From contig CM066035.1 in the NCBI GenBank assembly GCA_033557465.1, forward strand, positions 905,727,309 to 905,791,308: a DNA stretch of 64,000 nt, written 5' to 3'. The translations under genes were made by a program, and so were the position numbers. The notes beneath the pieces are model-generated. The model saw only the letters and a program-made list of their open reading frames with translations, made no database searches and had not been told where the DNA came from. Origin of the DNA: Ichthyophis bannanicus (lineage: Eukaryota > Chordata > Amphibia > Gymnophiona > Ichthyophiidae). Of the stretch, positions 44,041 through 55,595 are shown piece by piece (the stretch's first letter is position 1; each line of letters begins with the position of its first letter).

Positions 44041-45196
44041 TACTGTTCTGTCCTGCAGACAGCCTGATACTTGCTTCCATTGTGTGGATAGGTGAGCCTG
44101 AGGAGTGACATGCACCATGGCAGCCATGTGTCTGAGGACCCTCAACAGCTCGCGGGCCGTGGTGTGGTGCTGCAACGCACCCACCACCTCGATGAGATGC
44201 TGTAGACGGTCTGCCTGCAGAAAGGCCCATGCCTGAGAGGTAGTGAGGAGGGCCCTGATGAACCCCAGCTGCTGTGATGGATGGAGCTAGGACTTCGGAT
44301 AGTTGACTACAAAGCTGAGACTCTCAAGCACCTGTGTTGTGAATGCAGCCGACTGCCGGATGCCGGCATGCGTGGTTGCCTTGATCAGCCACTCATACAG
44401 GTACGGGAAGATAAAGACCTCCCCAGCTCCGGAGGAAGGAGGCTATGACTCACAGATACTTCATGAAGACTCTGGGGGCTGCGGATGACTCAAAAGGAAG
44501 CACCCGGTACTGATCACGCTGGCCACCCAGCATGAACTGACGATATTGCCTGTGATGTGGGTGGATCAGAATATGCATATACACATCTTTCAGATCCAAA
44601 GAACATAGCCAATTATCCTGTATGAGGTATGGGAGCAGTGTCCCTAACGAGACCATTTTGAACTTTTGGCACACCAGGAACTGATTGAGATTTCACAAAT
44701 CCAGAATTGGATGGAACCCGCTGGTCTTTTTGGATACCAATATGTACCCTGAGTAGAAGCCTTGCCCGATCTAAGCTGGAGGCTCTGGTGCGCAGGATCC
44801 GTGGGATACTCCCAGAGTTGTATGGACGTGGCAGCTGGGCAAAGTGAAGCCAATATCTGCTTTGGACAATCTGCAGCACCCAGATGACCGAGGTGATGAA
44901 AAGTGGATGAGCTGCCTCCTGACTTGCAGTGGTACGTCAATGGGCAACGGGCTATGCTCCTGAGGAACCTGTCAAAACCCCACAACCAGCTTTGGCTGAG
45001 GGGCAGGTTAGATCTTTGGGGTCTTTTCCCTCCACTGCAGGTAGGTGATCTGTGCTGGGAAGTACTGGCACAGGCGAGGCTAGAAGGCCTTCTTGCTGTG
45101 ATGTTTTTTCTGCACTGGGTCAACTGCTCCAGCTCCTCGGCTTTCTCCTCCATGGGCTTGCTGAAGAGGTTCTCGTCCTGGCAAGGGATATTAATA
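44041..45196 (-). mobile_element. DIRS copy 6, minus strand, 5' part
   Basis: The other half of copy 6, holding the end of gag, RT and the start of RNase H. It is cut at 45196 by the left end of copy 8 inside gag (INIPCQDENLF, equivalent to VDVPCRGENLF in copy 10). Its remaining gag and left end are not found in the window. Confidence 0.82.
44041..45196 (-). pseudogene. DIRS copy 6 gag tail and RT
   Basis: Minus-strand translation: NIPCQDENLFSKPMEEKAEE (gag), a basic tail, a gag-pol boundary around 44985 with the pattern TTT TGA C, then DRFLRSIARC. RT blocks KFKMVSLGTLLPYL, CSLDLKDVYMHILIHPHH, YRVLPFESSAAPRVFMKYL occur at 44674-44450 with frame changes. The YLDD block is degraded near 44400 and RNase H spacer (HMAAMVHVTPQA-like) is at 44150-44050. 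Confidence 0.75.
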
Positions 45197-45592
45197 ATCT
45201 CCAGGAACAAGCAGGAATGTAGTCCTCACATATGGGTATCGTCGATACCGACGGAGCCTGCGCGGGAATGCTCCCCAGCGTCCAATAGGAACGCTTTTGG
45301 GAGCATCCCTCAGCACATGCGTGCTGCCTTCCCGCCTTTCCAACTGTCCCTCTTCAGTTCTTCGTTTTCTGCGGAGCAAACAGGACCTATTCCCTGTCAC
45401 CGTAGAAAATTCCGTCTTTAAATTCTTTTTTGTGGTCACGTTTGCCTACCACACGACGCCTACTGGTACCGGCGGTTCTTTTCTTTTCTTAAAAAAAAAA
45501 AATCCCTTAGACTTACACTTTCTTTTCAGAAACTTTCCTGTTTTTGGTGCTAGGCACTATTTTGGGCACTAGGCCCCATTTTTTCCAAAATC

Positions 45593-47409
45593 ATGGAAAA
45601 GCCAACTAGTGGTTTTAAAAAATGTACTAAGTGTGGTGGTACCATCTTCGTCACTGACACCCATGATTGGTGTCTAAAATGTTTAGGACCTGATCATTCT
45701 CCAATTAAATGTCTCTCCTGCATGGGGATGACCAAAAGAGGAAGACAACCGGGCCGCAAAGCTCGGTACCCTCTTTTCCTCAGATGCCAGATCCATTGCA
45801 TCGACATCATCAAGGGCTTCTTCTTCCTCCTATGGATCTCAGGAAACTAAACACAAAAGCAGGTCCTCAAAGGGTAGCTCTCCTGCTCAGCATTGAGAGG
45901 CCATTGGCATTGCCCTTGAGGGAACCACACCGGCAAAACAGCCCCGGCGGGAGGCTTCGGCTTCCAAAACATCGATGGGGCTTCAGGATGTTCTCGAGGC
46001 CTCAACCTCGCAAGAACTACCTGTGCCATGCTCAGGGGTTCTGGCCGTTTTTACCAGCACCGACACCCAGGCATCGACAGCGTCGATAGATCAGAGGTTT
46101 CTTGCTATTGAACGCAGTATCGCAGCTCTTCTCTCAGCTGCGGTACCGGTGGTCTCAAGGGCACCGGTGCCAACATCGACACTGATGCTGGTACTGACAC
46201 CGGTACCGACCCCGATGGTAACTCTTCCCATTCCACCTCCGGCTGGAGTGGATAAAGTGGTACCGGGTCACCTCGGTACCGACTTCGATCGGTACCGGGA
46301 TCATGCTTTGCAGGAGCATCGGGGTCAGGAATACTTAGATTCCTCTGATTCCGAAGACTCTGATAATTCTGCTGGCACTAGAGGGTTTCTCCTAGAAGAT
46401 CCCTTTTCTCCCCAACGCAGAATGTCACCTCCAGAGGACATGTCATTTCAGGATTTCATCCGTGATATGGTTAAAGGGTCTTTCAATCACAGTAGCTCCT
46501 GAAGAGGAACCCAGAGCTAAGGAATTGGAAATCCTCCAATATCCTAAAGCTCCTAAGGAAGCAGCTACTCTGCCTATCCATGAAATTCTGCATAGCTTGA
46601 TGCTTAGAATGTGGGAGACACCTCTGACTACTTCTCACTCTAGGAGACTTGATACTATGTATCGAGTCCCACCATGTCCTGGATTTCAGAAAACTCAGCT
46701 GCCACACCATTCAATGGTAGTGGAGTCAGCCATGCGTAGGATGAAAAGTGCAAAGAGACATGCATCCAATCCTCCAGGTCATGAATGCAGGACTCTAGAT
46801 GCTTTTGGACGCAGAACATTTCAAGCTTCCATGCTTTCAGCTAGGATCAGCTCATATATCCTATATATGGGAATATTCCTCAAAGAAATCACAGGAGACT
46901 TGGAACTTATGAGCCCATTTCTCCCAGATGATAAGAGACAAGACTTTCTTACTCTGGTTAAGCATGCTCAGGATGTCTCCAAGTTTGTCAATCGTGCAGC
47001 CTTTGACTGCTTCGAATGCATCAGCAGAACCTCTGCTATTGCCATTGGCGCACGATGGATTGCGTGGCTACAGGCATCAAACTTGGAGACTTGGGTACAG
47101 GACAAGTAGGGCATCATTCCTTGCACGGGAGAGAATCTCTTCGGCAAGAACTGGCAGGAGAAGGCTAACGAGTTAGATGCTGATAATTCTACCTTAGATA
47201 GATTGCCAAAGTCTACAGCCACTCCAGCCAAAAGGAAGCCTTATAAAAAACCCTCTTTTAGCAAAAAGAGGAACTTCTATCCTTCCTATACCCACCAGAC
47301 TCAGACTCCAGGTCAGGTTGCCCAAAAGGGACAAACCAGACAACAAAAGAAACCAACAGGCCCGAGAGCCCAACCAGCTCTCCAGGTTCAGCCCCCTCAA
47401 GGGCTTTGA
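45593..47409 (+). pseudogene. DIRS copy 8 gag
   Basis: ATG 45593: MEKPTSGFKKCTKCGGTIFV, then TDTHDWCLKCLGPDH, the full Cys/His motif. Frameshifts near 45760, 45980 and 46480 break the Ser/Thr/Val-rich middle. The C-terminal core is open at 46462-47109: MWETPLTTSHSRRLDTMYRV, PCPGFQKTQLPHHSMVVESA, RTFQASMLSARISSY. A TAG at 47107-47109 replaces a codon in QDKxG. The basic tail (47203-47409: KRKPYKKPSFSKKRNFYP) ends PPQGL, codons CTT TGA C at 47404-47410, with pol in the +1 frame. Confidence 0.86.
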
Positions 47410-48782
47410 CTCCTTTCTAGAGAGCTTTGCCTTCCTGCCTCTGGGTCCTCAACCCCCCAATATTCCCGGCAGGTTATGCCACTTTGTCAACAGATGGCAT
47501 CAGATAACAGCAGAAGATTGGACTTTGTCCATTGTAGGGGAGGGGTACAAACTTCATTTTCACAGCTTACCCCCTCCTACAATTCTAAAGCAGTTCAATT
47601 CACAAACCTCTGCAGACAATCTGCTAGATCACGAGGTCTCCACACTTCTTGCCCAAGGGGCAATGGAAGAAGTACCCATTCTTCAACAGGGTGCAGGGTT
47701 CTACTCCCCCTATTTTCTTAGTCCAAAGAAAACAGGAGGACACAGACCCATTCTAGACCTCAGAGAATTGAACAAATATCTATTTTGAGAGAAATTCAGA
47801 ATGATTTCTCTGGGAACTCTTCTGCCATACCTTGAAAGCCAGGACTGGCTTTGCTCTCTAGACTTAAAGGATGCATACACTCACATTCTTATCCATCCAG
47901 ATCACAGGAAATTTTTATGTTTCCTTTTCAGGGGAAGACATTTCCAGTACAGGGTTCTTCCTTTTGGTCTGGCTTCAGCACCAAGGGTATTCACGAAATG
48001 CATGGCAGTAGTAGCTGCATTTCTACGAACCCTGGGGATTTTTGTCTTCCCTTACTTAGATGACTGGCTCATCCGAGCCTCTACAGTGACAGAGGCCAGC
48101 ACTGCATTGTCTCGTACAATGCGAATCCTCCAATACTTGGGATTGGTAATAAACTTCCCGAAATCTCAACTAATTCCTTCCCAATGCCTAGAATTCATAG
48201 GAGCATGTCTGGATACCAGACAGGCAAGGGCTTTCCTTCCACAAGCCCGGTGTCTTTGCATAATGCAGTTAGCTTCCCAAGCAGCAGGCAAATCTTCCCT
48301 CACTGCTCGGGAGCTACTGCAGTTACTGGGAGACATGGCATCCACAGTTCATGTAGTCCCATATGCTCGCCTCCACATGCGTGCAGCTCAATGGACCCTC
48401 TCCACACAGTGGACACGGGTCATTTGTCGGACAAAATAACAATCTCTCAACGTCTAATTTTGTCCCTCCACTGGTGGCAATCATTAGAAAATCTGACAGT
48501 AGGGTCTCCGTTCCATCAACCCCTCTTTCAGGCCACCCTAACAGATGCATCACAGGTGGGTTGGGGAGCCCACCTGAATCATCTCTCTACCCAGGGCACC
48601 TGGACTCCACAGGAGGTTGGTTTACACATAAACCTCTTGGAGTTAAGAGCAATTTATTTAGCTCTGTGAGTGTTTCACGCCCAGCTCAGCTACAAGACAG
48701 TCCTAGTCCAGACGGACAATCAGGTAGCCATGTTCTATGTGAACAAGCAGGGTGGGATAGGCTCTCTGTCGTTATGCAACGA
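47410..48782 (+). pseudogene. DIRS copy 8 pol: RT and part of RNase H
   Basis: Pol frame: KGFDSFLESFAFLPLGP, GFYSPYFLSPKKTGGHRPIL, DLRELNKYLF, TGA at 47786-47788, then from 47801 CSLDLKDAYTHILIHPDHRK, VLPFGLASAPRVFTKC, FPYLDDWLIRA, and LLGDMASTVHVVPYARLH (usual form LLGHMAS). RNase H: TDASQVGWGAHL, INLLELRAIYLAL, TGA at 48667-48669, DNQVAMFYVNKQGG at 48715-48755. It ends by fusion with copy 9. Confidence 0.86.
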
Positions 48783-48789
48783 GCCCATC

Positions 48790-50053
48790 AAGTCCTCTTC
48801 GGAGGACTCGGTGTGGGAGACGGAGGAGGAAGACTCCCCAGACACCTACCGAACCCGGTATATCCCATGTTCCCTGTAAAATAGTTATCTCCAAGTTATA
48901 ACGCCCTGTTCAATGTAATTTCAGTTTGTTCAATGTAAACCGCACTGATGCAGAATAGTGCGGTATATAAGAGAATGTAAATAAATAAAAATAAATAAAT
49001 AAATATAATAAATCCCATCAGACTCTCCGGGTTCGGAGCCTCGGAATAGGTCCCCCCCAGAGGACACTCGGTTCTTGGACTTCGTAAGGGACAAGGCCAA
49101 TGCTTTGGCATTCCCTGTGGACGCCGAGGAGGAGCCTCGAGCCAAGGAGCTCGATGCCCTCCAGTATGACTCTCCCCCAAAGGAGACCCTTACTGTACCG
49201 GTGCCTCCGATGTTGGAACGGCTGATGCTCCGCATGTGGGAGTCCCCGGCCTCGATGCTGGTGCTCAGCAAGCGGGTCGATTCCATTTATTGAGTCCGCA
49301 AGAGTCCTGGGTTCCAGAAAGCGCAGCTGCCGCACAACTCCATGGTTGTGGAATTGGCCATGCAATGGCTGAAAAGCCAAAAGATGCACTCCTTGGTGCC
49401 TCCCGGCCGGGAGGCCCAGAACCTGGACGCCCTCGGCAGAAAGTGCTACCAGGGCTCAATGCTGTCATGCCGTGTCCAGACCTACCAGCTGTACATGGGC
49501 ATGTACTTGCAGGACCTGGCAAAGGAGGTTGCCGGGTTCTCAGCTGGTCTCTCCGAGGAACCCTTGCAGCGCTTCAAGGCCTTGTCCACGGGGATCCGAG
49601 AGTGCTCGAAGTTCATGTCTCGGGCAGCTTATGACGGCTTTGAGGCTTCGGCCCGAGTAGCCGTGGCTGGCATCAGTGCATGCCGTCAGGCCTGGCTCAT
49701 GTCGTCAGACCTGGAGCCATGGGTTCAGGACAAGTTGGTCGATGTCCCGTGCCGAGGAGACAACCTTTTTGGCAAGCCCATGACTGAAAAAGCTGCAGAA
49801 ATCGAGTCCGAGTACTTGACACGGACAAGGTTGACGAAGAAGACATCTGCTCCTTCTCACAAGAAGGCGGCCTTGGGTAAAAAGCCCTTTTTCCCCGAGG
49901 AAAGGTGCGGCTTACAGAAACTACCCCACTTACCAGGCCACCCCAGCTCCCCAACAGGTGCAGCAGGCCAGAGGACAGGGGCATGGCCCACGTAAGCCGA
50001 AGACCCCCAAGCCTCCAGCTCTGGCTCCTGCCCAGCCGGGAGGGAGTTTTTGA
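48790..50053 (+). pseudogene. DIRS copy 9 gag, N-terminus missing
   Basis: Blocks: VWETEEEDSPDTYRTRYIP, the tail insertion, then DFVRDKANALAFPVDAEEEP, PMLERLMLRMWESPAS, TGA at 49291-49293, and the C-terminal part from 49342 (NLDALGRKCYQGSMLSCR, GMYLQDLAKEVAGFSAGL, WVQDKLVDVPCRGDNLFGKP). A frameshift occurs near 49905. The end is AGT TTT TGA C at 50045-50054, with pol in the +1 frame (GVFDSQC) and the gag frame open beyond. Confidence 0.85.
48869..49011 (+). repeat. 5'-truncated SINE/LINE tail in gag of copy 9
   Basis: Identical in type to the 3' half of the SINE at 22870-23020. A 7-bp target duplication atcccat (48862-48868, 49012-49018). Perfect hairpin ACCGCACT / AGTGCGGT (48939-48946, 48957-48964), then tatataag and AAATAAATAAA. 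Confidence 0.85.
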
Positions 50054-51963
50054 CTCCCAGTGCATAGCTCCTCTCCCACCTGTGGTTTGGCCCTGCATAG
50101 GAGGCAGGCTGGCCCTGTATGCTCACAGGTGGCCAGCCATTACTACCGACGCCTGGGTTTTGAAAGTAGTCCAGCAGGGCTATTTACTTCATTTCAACCA
50201 AGTGCCCACCTCCTTTTTCCCAGGACAGCCTCTCAGGCCCCCTCTCCACAGGAACCTTCTCCTGCAGGAGTTGACAAGTCTACTAAAGGATCAGGCGGTG
50301 GAACCGGTACCCCACCACCTGCAAGGGCAAGACTTCTACTCCAGGTATTACCTCATACCAAAAAGAAAAGGCGTTCGCCCCATCCTGGACTTGTGGAATC
50401 TGAACAAGTTCCTGGTGAGGGAAAAGTTCAAGATGCTTTCCCTTGGGATCCTACTGCCGTACCTCCACCAGGGAGACTGGCTATGCTTCTTAGATTTAAA
50501 GGATGCTTATACTCACATCCTCATACACCCAGACCACAGACAATACCTCAGATTTGTGGTCGGAGGAAACCATTTCCGGTACAAGGTGGTTCCCTTTGGC
50601 CTAGCTTCCGCTCCCAGAGTATTTACCAAATGTCTAGCAGTGGTGGCGGCCTTCCTCAGAAGCCAGGTAGTCTTCGTCTTTCCATACCTGGACGACTGGC
50701 TCATCAGGGGCCAATCGGCACAGGAGGCACAGCAGGCCACTGCTCGCACAGTCACCCTGCTCCAGCACCTAGGGTTTGTGATAAATCACGAAACGTCCAC
50801 TTTACTCCCCACTCAGAACTTGGAGTTCATAGGGGCAAGGCTGGACACACTTCAGGCAAAGGTGTACCTACCGCCGGACAGGGCGAGGTGGTTGTTGGAC
50901 TTGGTACAGCAGGTCCAGCACAAACCTCAAGTCTCCGCAAGGGTCTTCCTACGCCTCCTGGGCCACATGGCCTCCACGGTGCATGTGATTCCATATGCTC
51001 GATTCCACATGTGCACAGCTCAATGGAGCCTCAGAGACCAGTGGACGCAAGCCACTGGCCGCCTCGGAGACAGAGTAGCGATTTCCAAGCTACTGGTGAC
51101 AGCCTTGCAATGGTTGCTTCACCCCCCCCCCCCCCCAACTTCAGGGAGTACCATTCCAACCTCCCTCTCACACCAGAGTGCTGACGACAGATGCCTCCTT
51201 GCTGGGCTGGGGTGCCCACTGCCAGGGTTCATGCACTCAGGGTCTGTGGTCCTCGCGAGAGGCCGCACTATGGATCAATCTTCTAGAGCTTCGAGCCATC
51301 CGCCTAGCTCTTCAAGCCTTCTGTCATCTTATTGCACATCAGTTGGTGCTGATATAGACAATCAGGTAGCAATGTTCTACATCAACAAACAGGGGGGGCA
51401 CAGGATCTCGCATCCTATGCCAGGAAACTCTGGACCTCTGCTCTTTTGCAGTGGCACATCACATGTCCCTAAGGGCAGTTTATCTGCCCGGTCAGGAGAA
51501 CCTCCTGGCCGACAAGTTGAGCAGGATTCTTCAGCCTCACGAATGGCCGCTGAACCGGGATGTAGCCCAGCGGATCTTCAACCGTTGGGGTCTCCCATCC
51601 ATAGATCTCTTTGCCAGTCCACAAAACCATCAGTTGCCCCGGTTCTGCTCGAGGCAGCTTTATCCACTGAGCATGGCGCCGGATGCTTTCCTGATCGCGT
51701 GGGCACAGGGCCTTCTCTATGCGTTCCCACCCATGCCCCTGGCGGCACGCACTCTGTTCAAGATTCTTCGGGACAAGGCCTCAGTTATCCTAGTAGCCCC
51801 CAGGTGGCCCAGACAGCCTTGGTTCCCTCTTCTCCTTCAACTGGCGGTCGAAACTCCACTCCCACTAGGGGTGCAGTCTGACCTCTTGACCCAGGAACAG
51901 GGTTCCTTGCTGCACCCCAATCTCAGAACCCTCAACTTAATGGCCTGGCTGCTGAGAGGGTAG
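50047..51963 (+). pseudogene. DIRS copy 9 pol: RT, RNase H, methyltransferase-like
   Basis: The pol frame is open from 49905 to a C run at 51122-51136, which shifts the frame. RT blocks: RPILDLWNLNKFLVREKFKM, CFLDLKDAYTHILIHPDH, VVPFGLASAPRVFTKC, FPYLDDWLIRGQ. RNase H after the C run is in another frame, with a second break near 51395. The C-terminal part is open at 51451-51963: SIDLFASPQNHQLPRFCSR, LLYAFPPMPLAARTLF, VAPRWPRQPWFPLLLQLA, LMAWLLRG. Confidence 0.86.
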
Positions 51964-52982
51964 TACTTGTTCCTCTACTCCTTTCTAAGGAGGTCGAGGA
52001 GGTGTTGCTGGCCTCTAGGAGGCAATCTACTAGAAAATCCTACGTGTTCAAGTGGTGTCAATTTGAAGGGTGGTGTGCTCAGAATAAGGAGAACCCATTC
52101 ACTTGTCAAGTACCTCAGGTATTGCAGTACTTGTTCCACCTCTCGGAGTTAGGCCTCACGTCTAACTCTGTCAGGGTCCACCTAAGTGCGCTATCAGCTC
52201 ACCACTCTCCAGTGGACGGGCAACCTCTTTCAGCTCATCCTTTGGTATCTCGATTCCTCAGAGGCTGCCTCCTCTTGAAGCCTCCAATTCACCCACCAGC
52301 TACAGAGTGGGACTTAAATGTGGTCTTGCAGTGGCTTACTTGCCCACATTTTGAACCAATGTCCACCTGTCCTCTCCGCTTCCTTTCCTGGAAAGCTCTC
52401 TTTCTGGTGGTGCTCACGTCTGCTCGACTTGTGAGTGAGCTGCAAGCTTTAATATTGGATAGACCGTATATGCGGTTTTACAAAAACAGGGTGGTCCTCC
52501 GTACTCGCCCCAAATTCCTCTCAAAAGTCGTTTCCTCGTTTCACCTTAACCAAGAGGTGGTTCTTCCAACCTTCTTCCCCAGGCCACATGCCAGCAGGGC
52601 AGAAGTGGTTCTGCATACCCTGGACTGTAAGAGGGCGCTTGCCTTTTACTTGGAGCGTACACGGGGACACCGGAGAGCTTCCCAGCTCTTCGTCTCTTAT
52701 GACCCTAGTAAACTGGGTCTCCCTGTCTCCAAGCGCATGTTATCCACCTGGGTGGTGGACTGCATCGCCTAGGTGTTCAGGGCAGCTGACCTCCAGCTGC
52801 AGGGCCGAATCACGGCCCACTCTGTCAGGGCTAAGGCCGCATCAGTGGCTAACCACCGCTCTGTTCCATTGACAGACATCTGCCGGGCCGCAACTTGGTC
52901 TTCAAGCCAGACTTTTGCAGCCCACTACTGCCTGGAGAGAGTCCCGGCGGGACAGTATTTTCGGTCAGGCTATACTCTGTAA
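51964..52982 (+). pseudogene. DIRS copy 9 tyrosine recombinase
   Basis: Open at 52002-52772: RRQSTRKSYVFKWCQFEGWC, LGLTSNSVRVHLSALSAHHS, FLSWKALFLVVLTSARLVSEL. The first catalytic arginine is leucine here (ARL against ARR in copies 4, 7 and 10). A TAG at 52770-52772 replaces the W of CIAW. The rest (to 52982) has TAHSVRAKA (H-x-x-R), RAATWSSSQTFAAHYCLE with the tyrosine, and a frameshift near 52945. Confidence 0.85.
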
Positions 52983-53135
52983 CCTATTCGAGGTTTAGGC
53001 AACTCCTACCCTCTGACCCTTTGGTGTCAGGCTACCGTGGGGGTTGTGTTCTCGGAGAAAGATCCTATCACTGCTGCTGCGGCTCTTCTAGAGGGAGCCA
53101 TTTTCAGCTATGGGTTCTCGGTAGCCTATAGCTAG

Positions 53136-53238
53136 GGAGTCCCATATGTGAGGACTGACTTACTGCTTGTTCCTGGAGAAAGCGTAGTTACTCACCTGTA
53201 ACAGGTGTTCTCCAGGGACAGCAGGAATCAGTCCTTAT
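53136..53238 (+). repeat. Internal complementary region of DIRS copy 9
   Basis: Junction ctggagaaagcgtagttac; complements of both ends joined. Confidence 0.85.
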
Positions 53239-53317
53239 GACCCTCCCTCCTCCCCTGGATTTGCAGTCCTTTGATTAATTTTTTCTCATTTTTGCCATCT
53301 TTTTAGCTATGTCATCT

Positions 53318-53503
53318 GACTGAGTAAGATGGCACCCTTGGGCGGGAAGGGGACCGCGCATGCGCGATGCAATCCCAAAGGCTTTCTTTGAAAGCTGGGG
53401 AATTGCTCCACATGAGGGCTCCATCGGTGTCGATGTCACCCATATGTGAGGACTGATTCCTGCTGTCCGTGGAGAACACTTGTTACAGGTGAGTAACTAC
53501 GCT
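53318..53503 (+). repeat. Right inverted repeat of DIRS copy 9
   Basis: aagatggcacccttgggcgg, diverged core atcggtgtcgatg, then ttgttacaggtgagtaac and end acgct. Confidence 0.85.
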
Positions 53504-54319
53504 ATCACCGCTACCTGGTTAGCCTCTGTGGCTTCTGGACATATGCGGTGATCCTGGATATTCAATGCCAGGGCCACATATGACCCCGGCATTGAATAAC
53601 TAGGGTTAGAGGACAGTGACGACGGCTAGGTGTTGTACTCGCGTCTAGCTATTCTAACTCAATATCAGGCCCTAAGTTCACCTTACAGCATGGCAATGAC
53701 TTGAAGCACACAAACGGAGCTGCAATGAAGTGGCCAAGGAAAAAAAGGTAAATGAACTTGAGTGACCCAGTCAGAACCCTTGACTTCAATAAAATCCGGA
53801 ACCTGTGACTTGACTTGAAAATTGCTTTCCATCAATCCTCCCTGAGCAACTTGATAGAGCTTGAATAGTTTTGTAAAATAGAATGTTCGAATACTGACAA
53901 ATCTAGGTGTACAAATTTGGTGGAGGTCTATCTCAACAGACTTACCACTAAAACTACTGCCAAAGATGCTTCCATTAGATACTCATTCAGGTGGAGACAT
54001 CCAATTGCAGTTCAATTTTGTTTTATTTTTTTTCCAACCCAGTGGATTTTAGAAAGAAATTATTCATAAGGCATCAAGAATATCCATCTATCCAAGGACA
54101 TAACTCTGAAAATGTAACTGCATGGGACCAAATTTGGTATGGCAGAAAAACTGGTGAAAAGATGGACCAAATTTGAAAATGGGCCAGATTGAACCAGAGC
54201 TTGCAGAGAAATAAAGTCCTCCCAAAACAGCCAAATAGATTTCTATGGGAGAAGCAGTTTCTATGAAACTGCACCTTTTTGAGGCTGCCTTTGATTCCTA
54301 TTACCACTTATTCTCGTTT
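53504..54319. other. Unassigned spacer
   Basis: No gene or known repeat recognised in this mixed-composition stretch; short frames only. Confidence 0.4.
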
Positions 54320-54521
54320 TAATTTATTTGCATTCTCTTATATACCGCGCTATTCTGCATCAGTGCGGTTTACATTGAATAAACTGAAATTACATTGAAC
54401 AGGGCATTATAACTTGGAGATAACTATTTTACAGGGAACATGGGCTATGGAGAGTTAAGTGGCTTGCCCAAGACCACAAGGAGCACCTGTGGGACTAGAA
54501 ACCCCAGTCCTTCCGGCCCAC
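54320..54521 (-). repeat. 5'-truncated SINE, minus strand
   Basis: Reverse complement of the body and tail of the SINE at 22790-23000: hairpin halves ACCGCGCT and AGTGCGGT on the plus strand (54344-54351, 54362-54369), and tagaaaccccagtccttccg. The tRNA head is missing. Confidence 0.82.
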
Positions 54522-54539
54522 TTCCCTTAATGAATAACT

Positions 54540-54665
54540 CTAGTCCCCTATTTGCCACATGTCTTGAATAGCTTGTAAGCTCTGTGGAGAAGGGACGGTC
54601 CCTTATGTATTTGTGTATAATGCTGTGTATGCCTTGTAGTGCTATACAAATTAGTAGCAATGGTG
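54540..54665 (+). repeat. Possible L2/CORE-SINE-like 3' tail
   Basis: The stretch gtaagctctgtggagaaggg with ccttgtagtgctatacaaat resembles the common 3' end of vertebrate L2-mobilised elements. Weak evidence. Confidence 0.4.
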
Positions 54666-55440
54666 GTAGAAACCAATACACTGAAATATAACATGTAAGA
54701 AATTGTTTCTTTTAAATGCCTCCCCCTCTACATTTCCAGTTACAGACACATACATACACAAGCAAAACGGACACAAGCACATACCCATACAAAGTGATTG
54801 TAAACAATTTTGTAAATTGTACCTTGAGCCCCCCTTCACACACACACTCATTTCCCTCTCCCTGCTAGTCTGTGTCTTTTTGATTCAGATGTGTATTTCA
54901 TTTTCTTTGTTGTAAATTCTACTGTAAACTCTAGCTTTTGTAATGGTTGCTATATAGAGCAAAACCTAGTTACGTAACCATTTATTGCTGGCTGTTATAT
55001 GTACTGCCAAATAATAGTGGAACACAGCAGTTGCCCAGGAGAGTGTCATTCTGTGGTTAAACTGTATATCCACCCTTTGAAATCTGTTGACAATGGCATC
55101 TAATGGTTTGTTATGTTAGAACACTTGCTTTCATTTTAAAATTCTCTTCAAAATACCAGAATGTTTGTGTATCACTCCATTCAATCCACTCCATCACCTC
55201 CTCTCTAGATCAAGACACACACACAGTGACTGAAAAGAATTCCAGGAGATGTTCCACCTGCTTTCCTTACTTGAGTACCTGCTTTGTCCCCCCCCCCCCC
55301 CCCCCCCCCCTTTAAAATATTTTCCTGTAAAGTGTGAAGTCTGTGGTGTTGATGAGTGGAAAGAAACTCTTCATTTAAATGCATGCAAGTTAGACAAATA
55401 CAATCATAATTCTAAGGACCACTTTTGTACTCTTTAGGTT
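54666..55440. other. Unassigned AT-rich stretch with a 23-C run
   Basis: No gene supported. A C run lies at 55288-55310 and a short (ca)n near 54838-54848 and 55211-55222. Confidence 0.45.
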
Positions 55441-55595
55441 TAGATTACTGCAATGTGATTTATATGGGAATGCCTCAGATAACACTGTGACTACTTCAGA
55501 AGTTCTGAATTCTGTAGCCTGCTTAATATAGCTGGTTGCCACCTTCTTGAACATATCTCTCATGTGATGGCCCTGAATTGGCTACCTATAAAATA
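55441..55595 (+). pseudogene. Small L2-clade RT remnant
   Basis: Frame fragments DYCNVIYMGMPQ and a decayed NWLPIK-like end (ttggctacctataaaatag) match the L2 block DYCN.LY.GLP....LQ...N.AAR, then L.WLP...R. Truncated at both ends and frame-broken. Confidence 0.5.

Larger units (their letters stand above)
45197..48782 (+). mobile_element. DIRS copy 8 (subtype B), 3'-truncated
   Basis: Left end atctccaggaacaagcagga at 45197, left repeat to about 45360, gag and pol through RNase H. It stops in RNase H at about 48782 and is fused to gag of copy 9. YR and right end are absent. Confidence 0.88.
48783..53503 (+). mobile_element. DIRS copy 9 (subtype A), 5'-truncated
   Basis: It starts inside gag (SSSEDSVWETEEEDSPDTYR) fused to RNase H of copy 8 and runs to the right end gagtaactacgct at 53503. 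A 143-bp LINE/SINE tail is inserted at 48869-49011. Confidence 0.88.
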
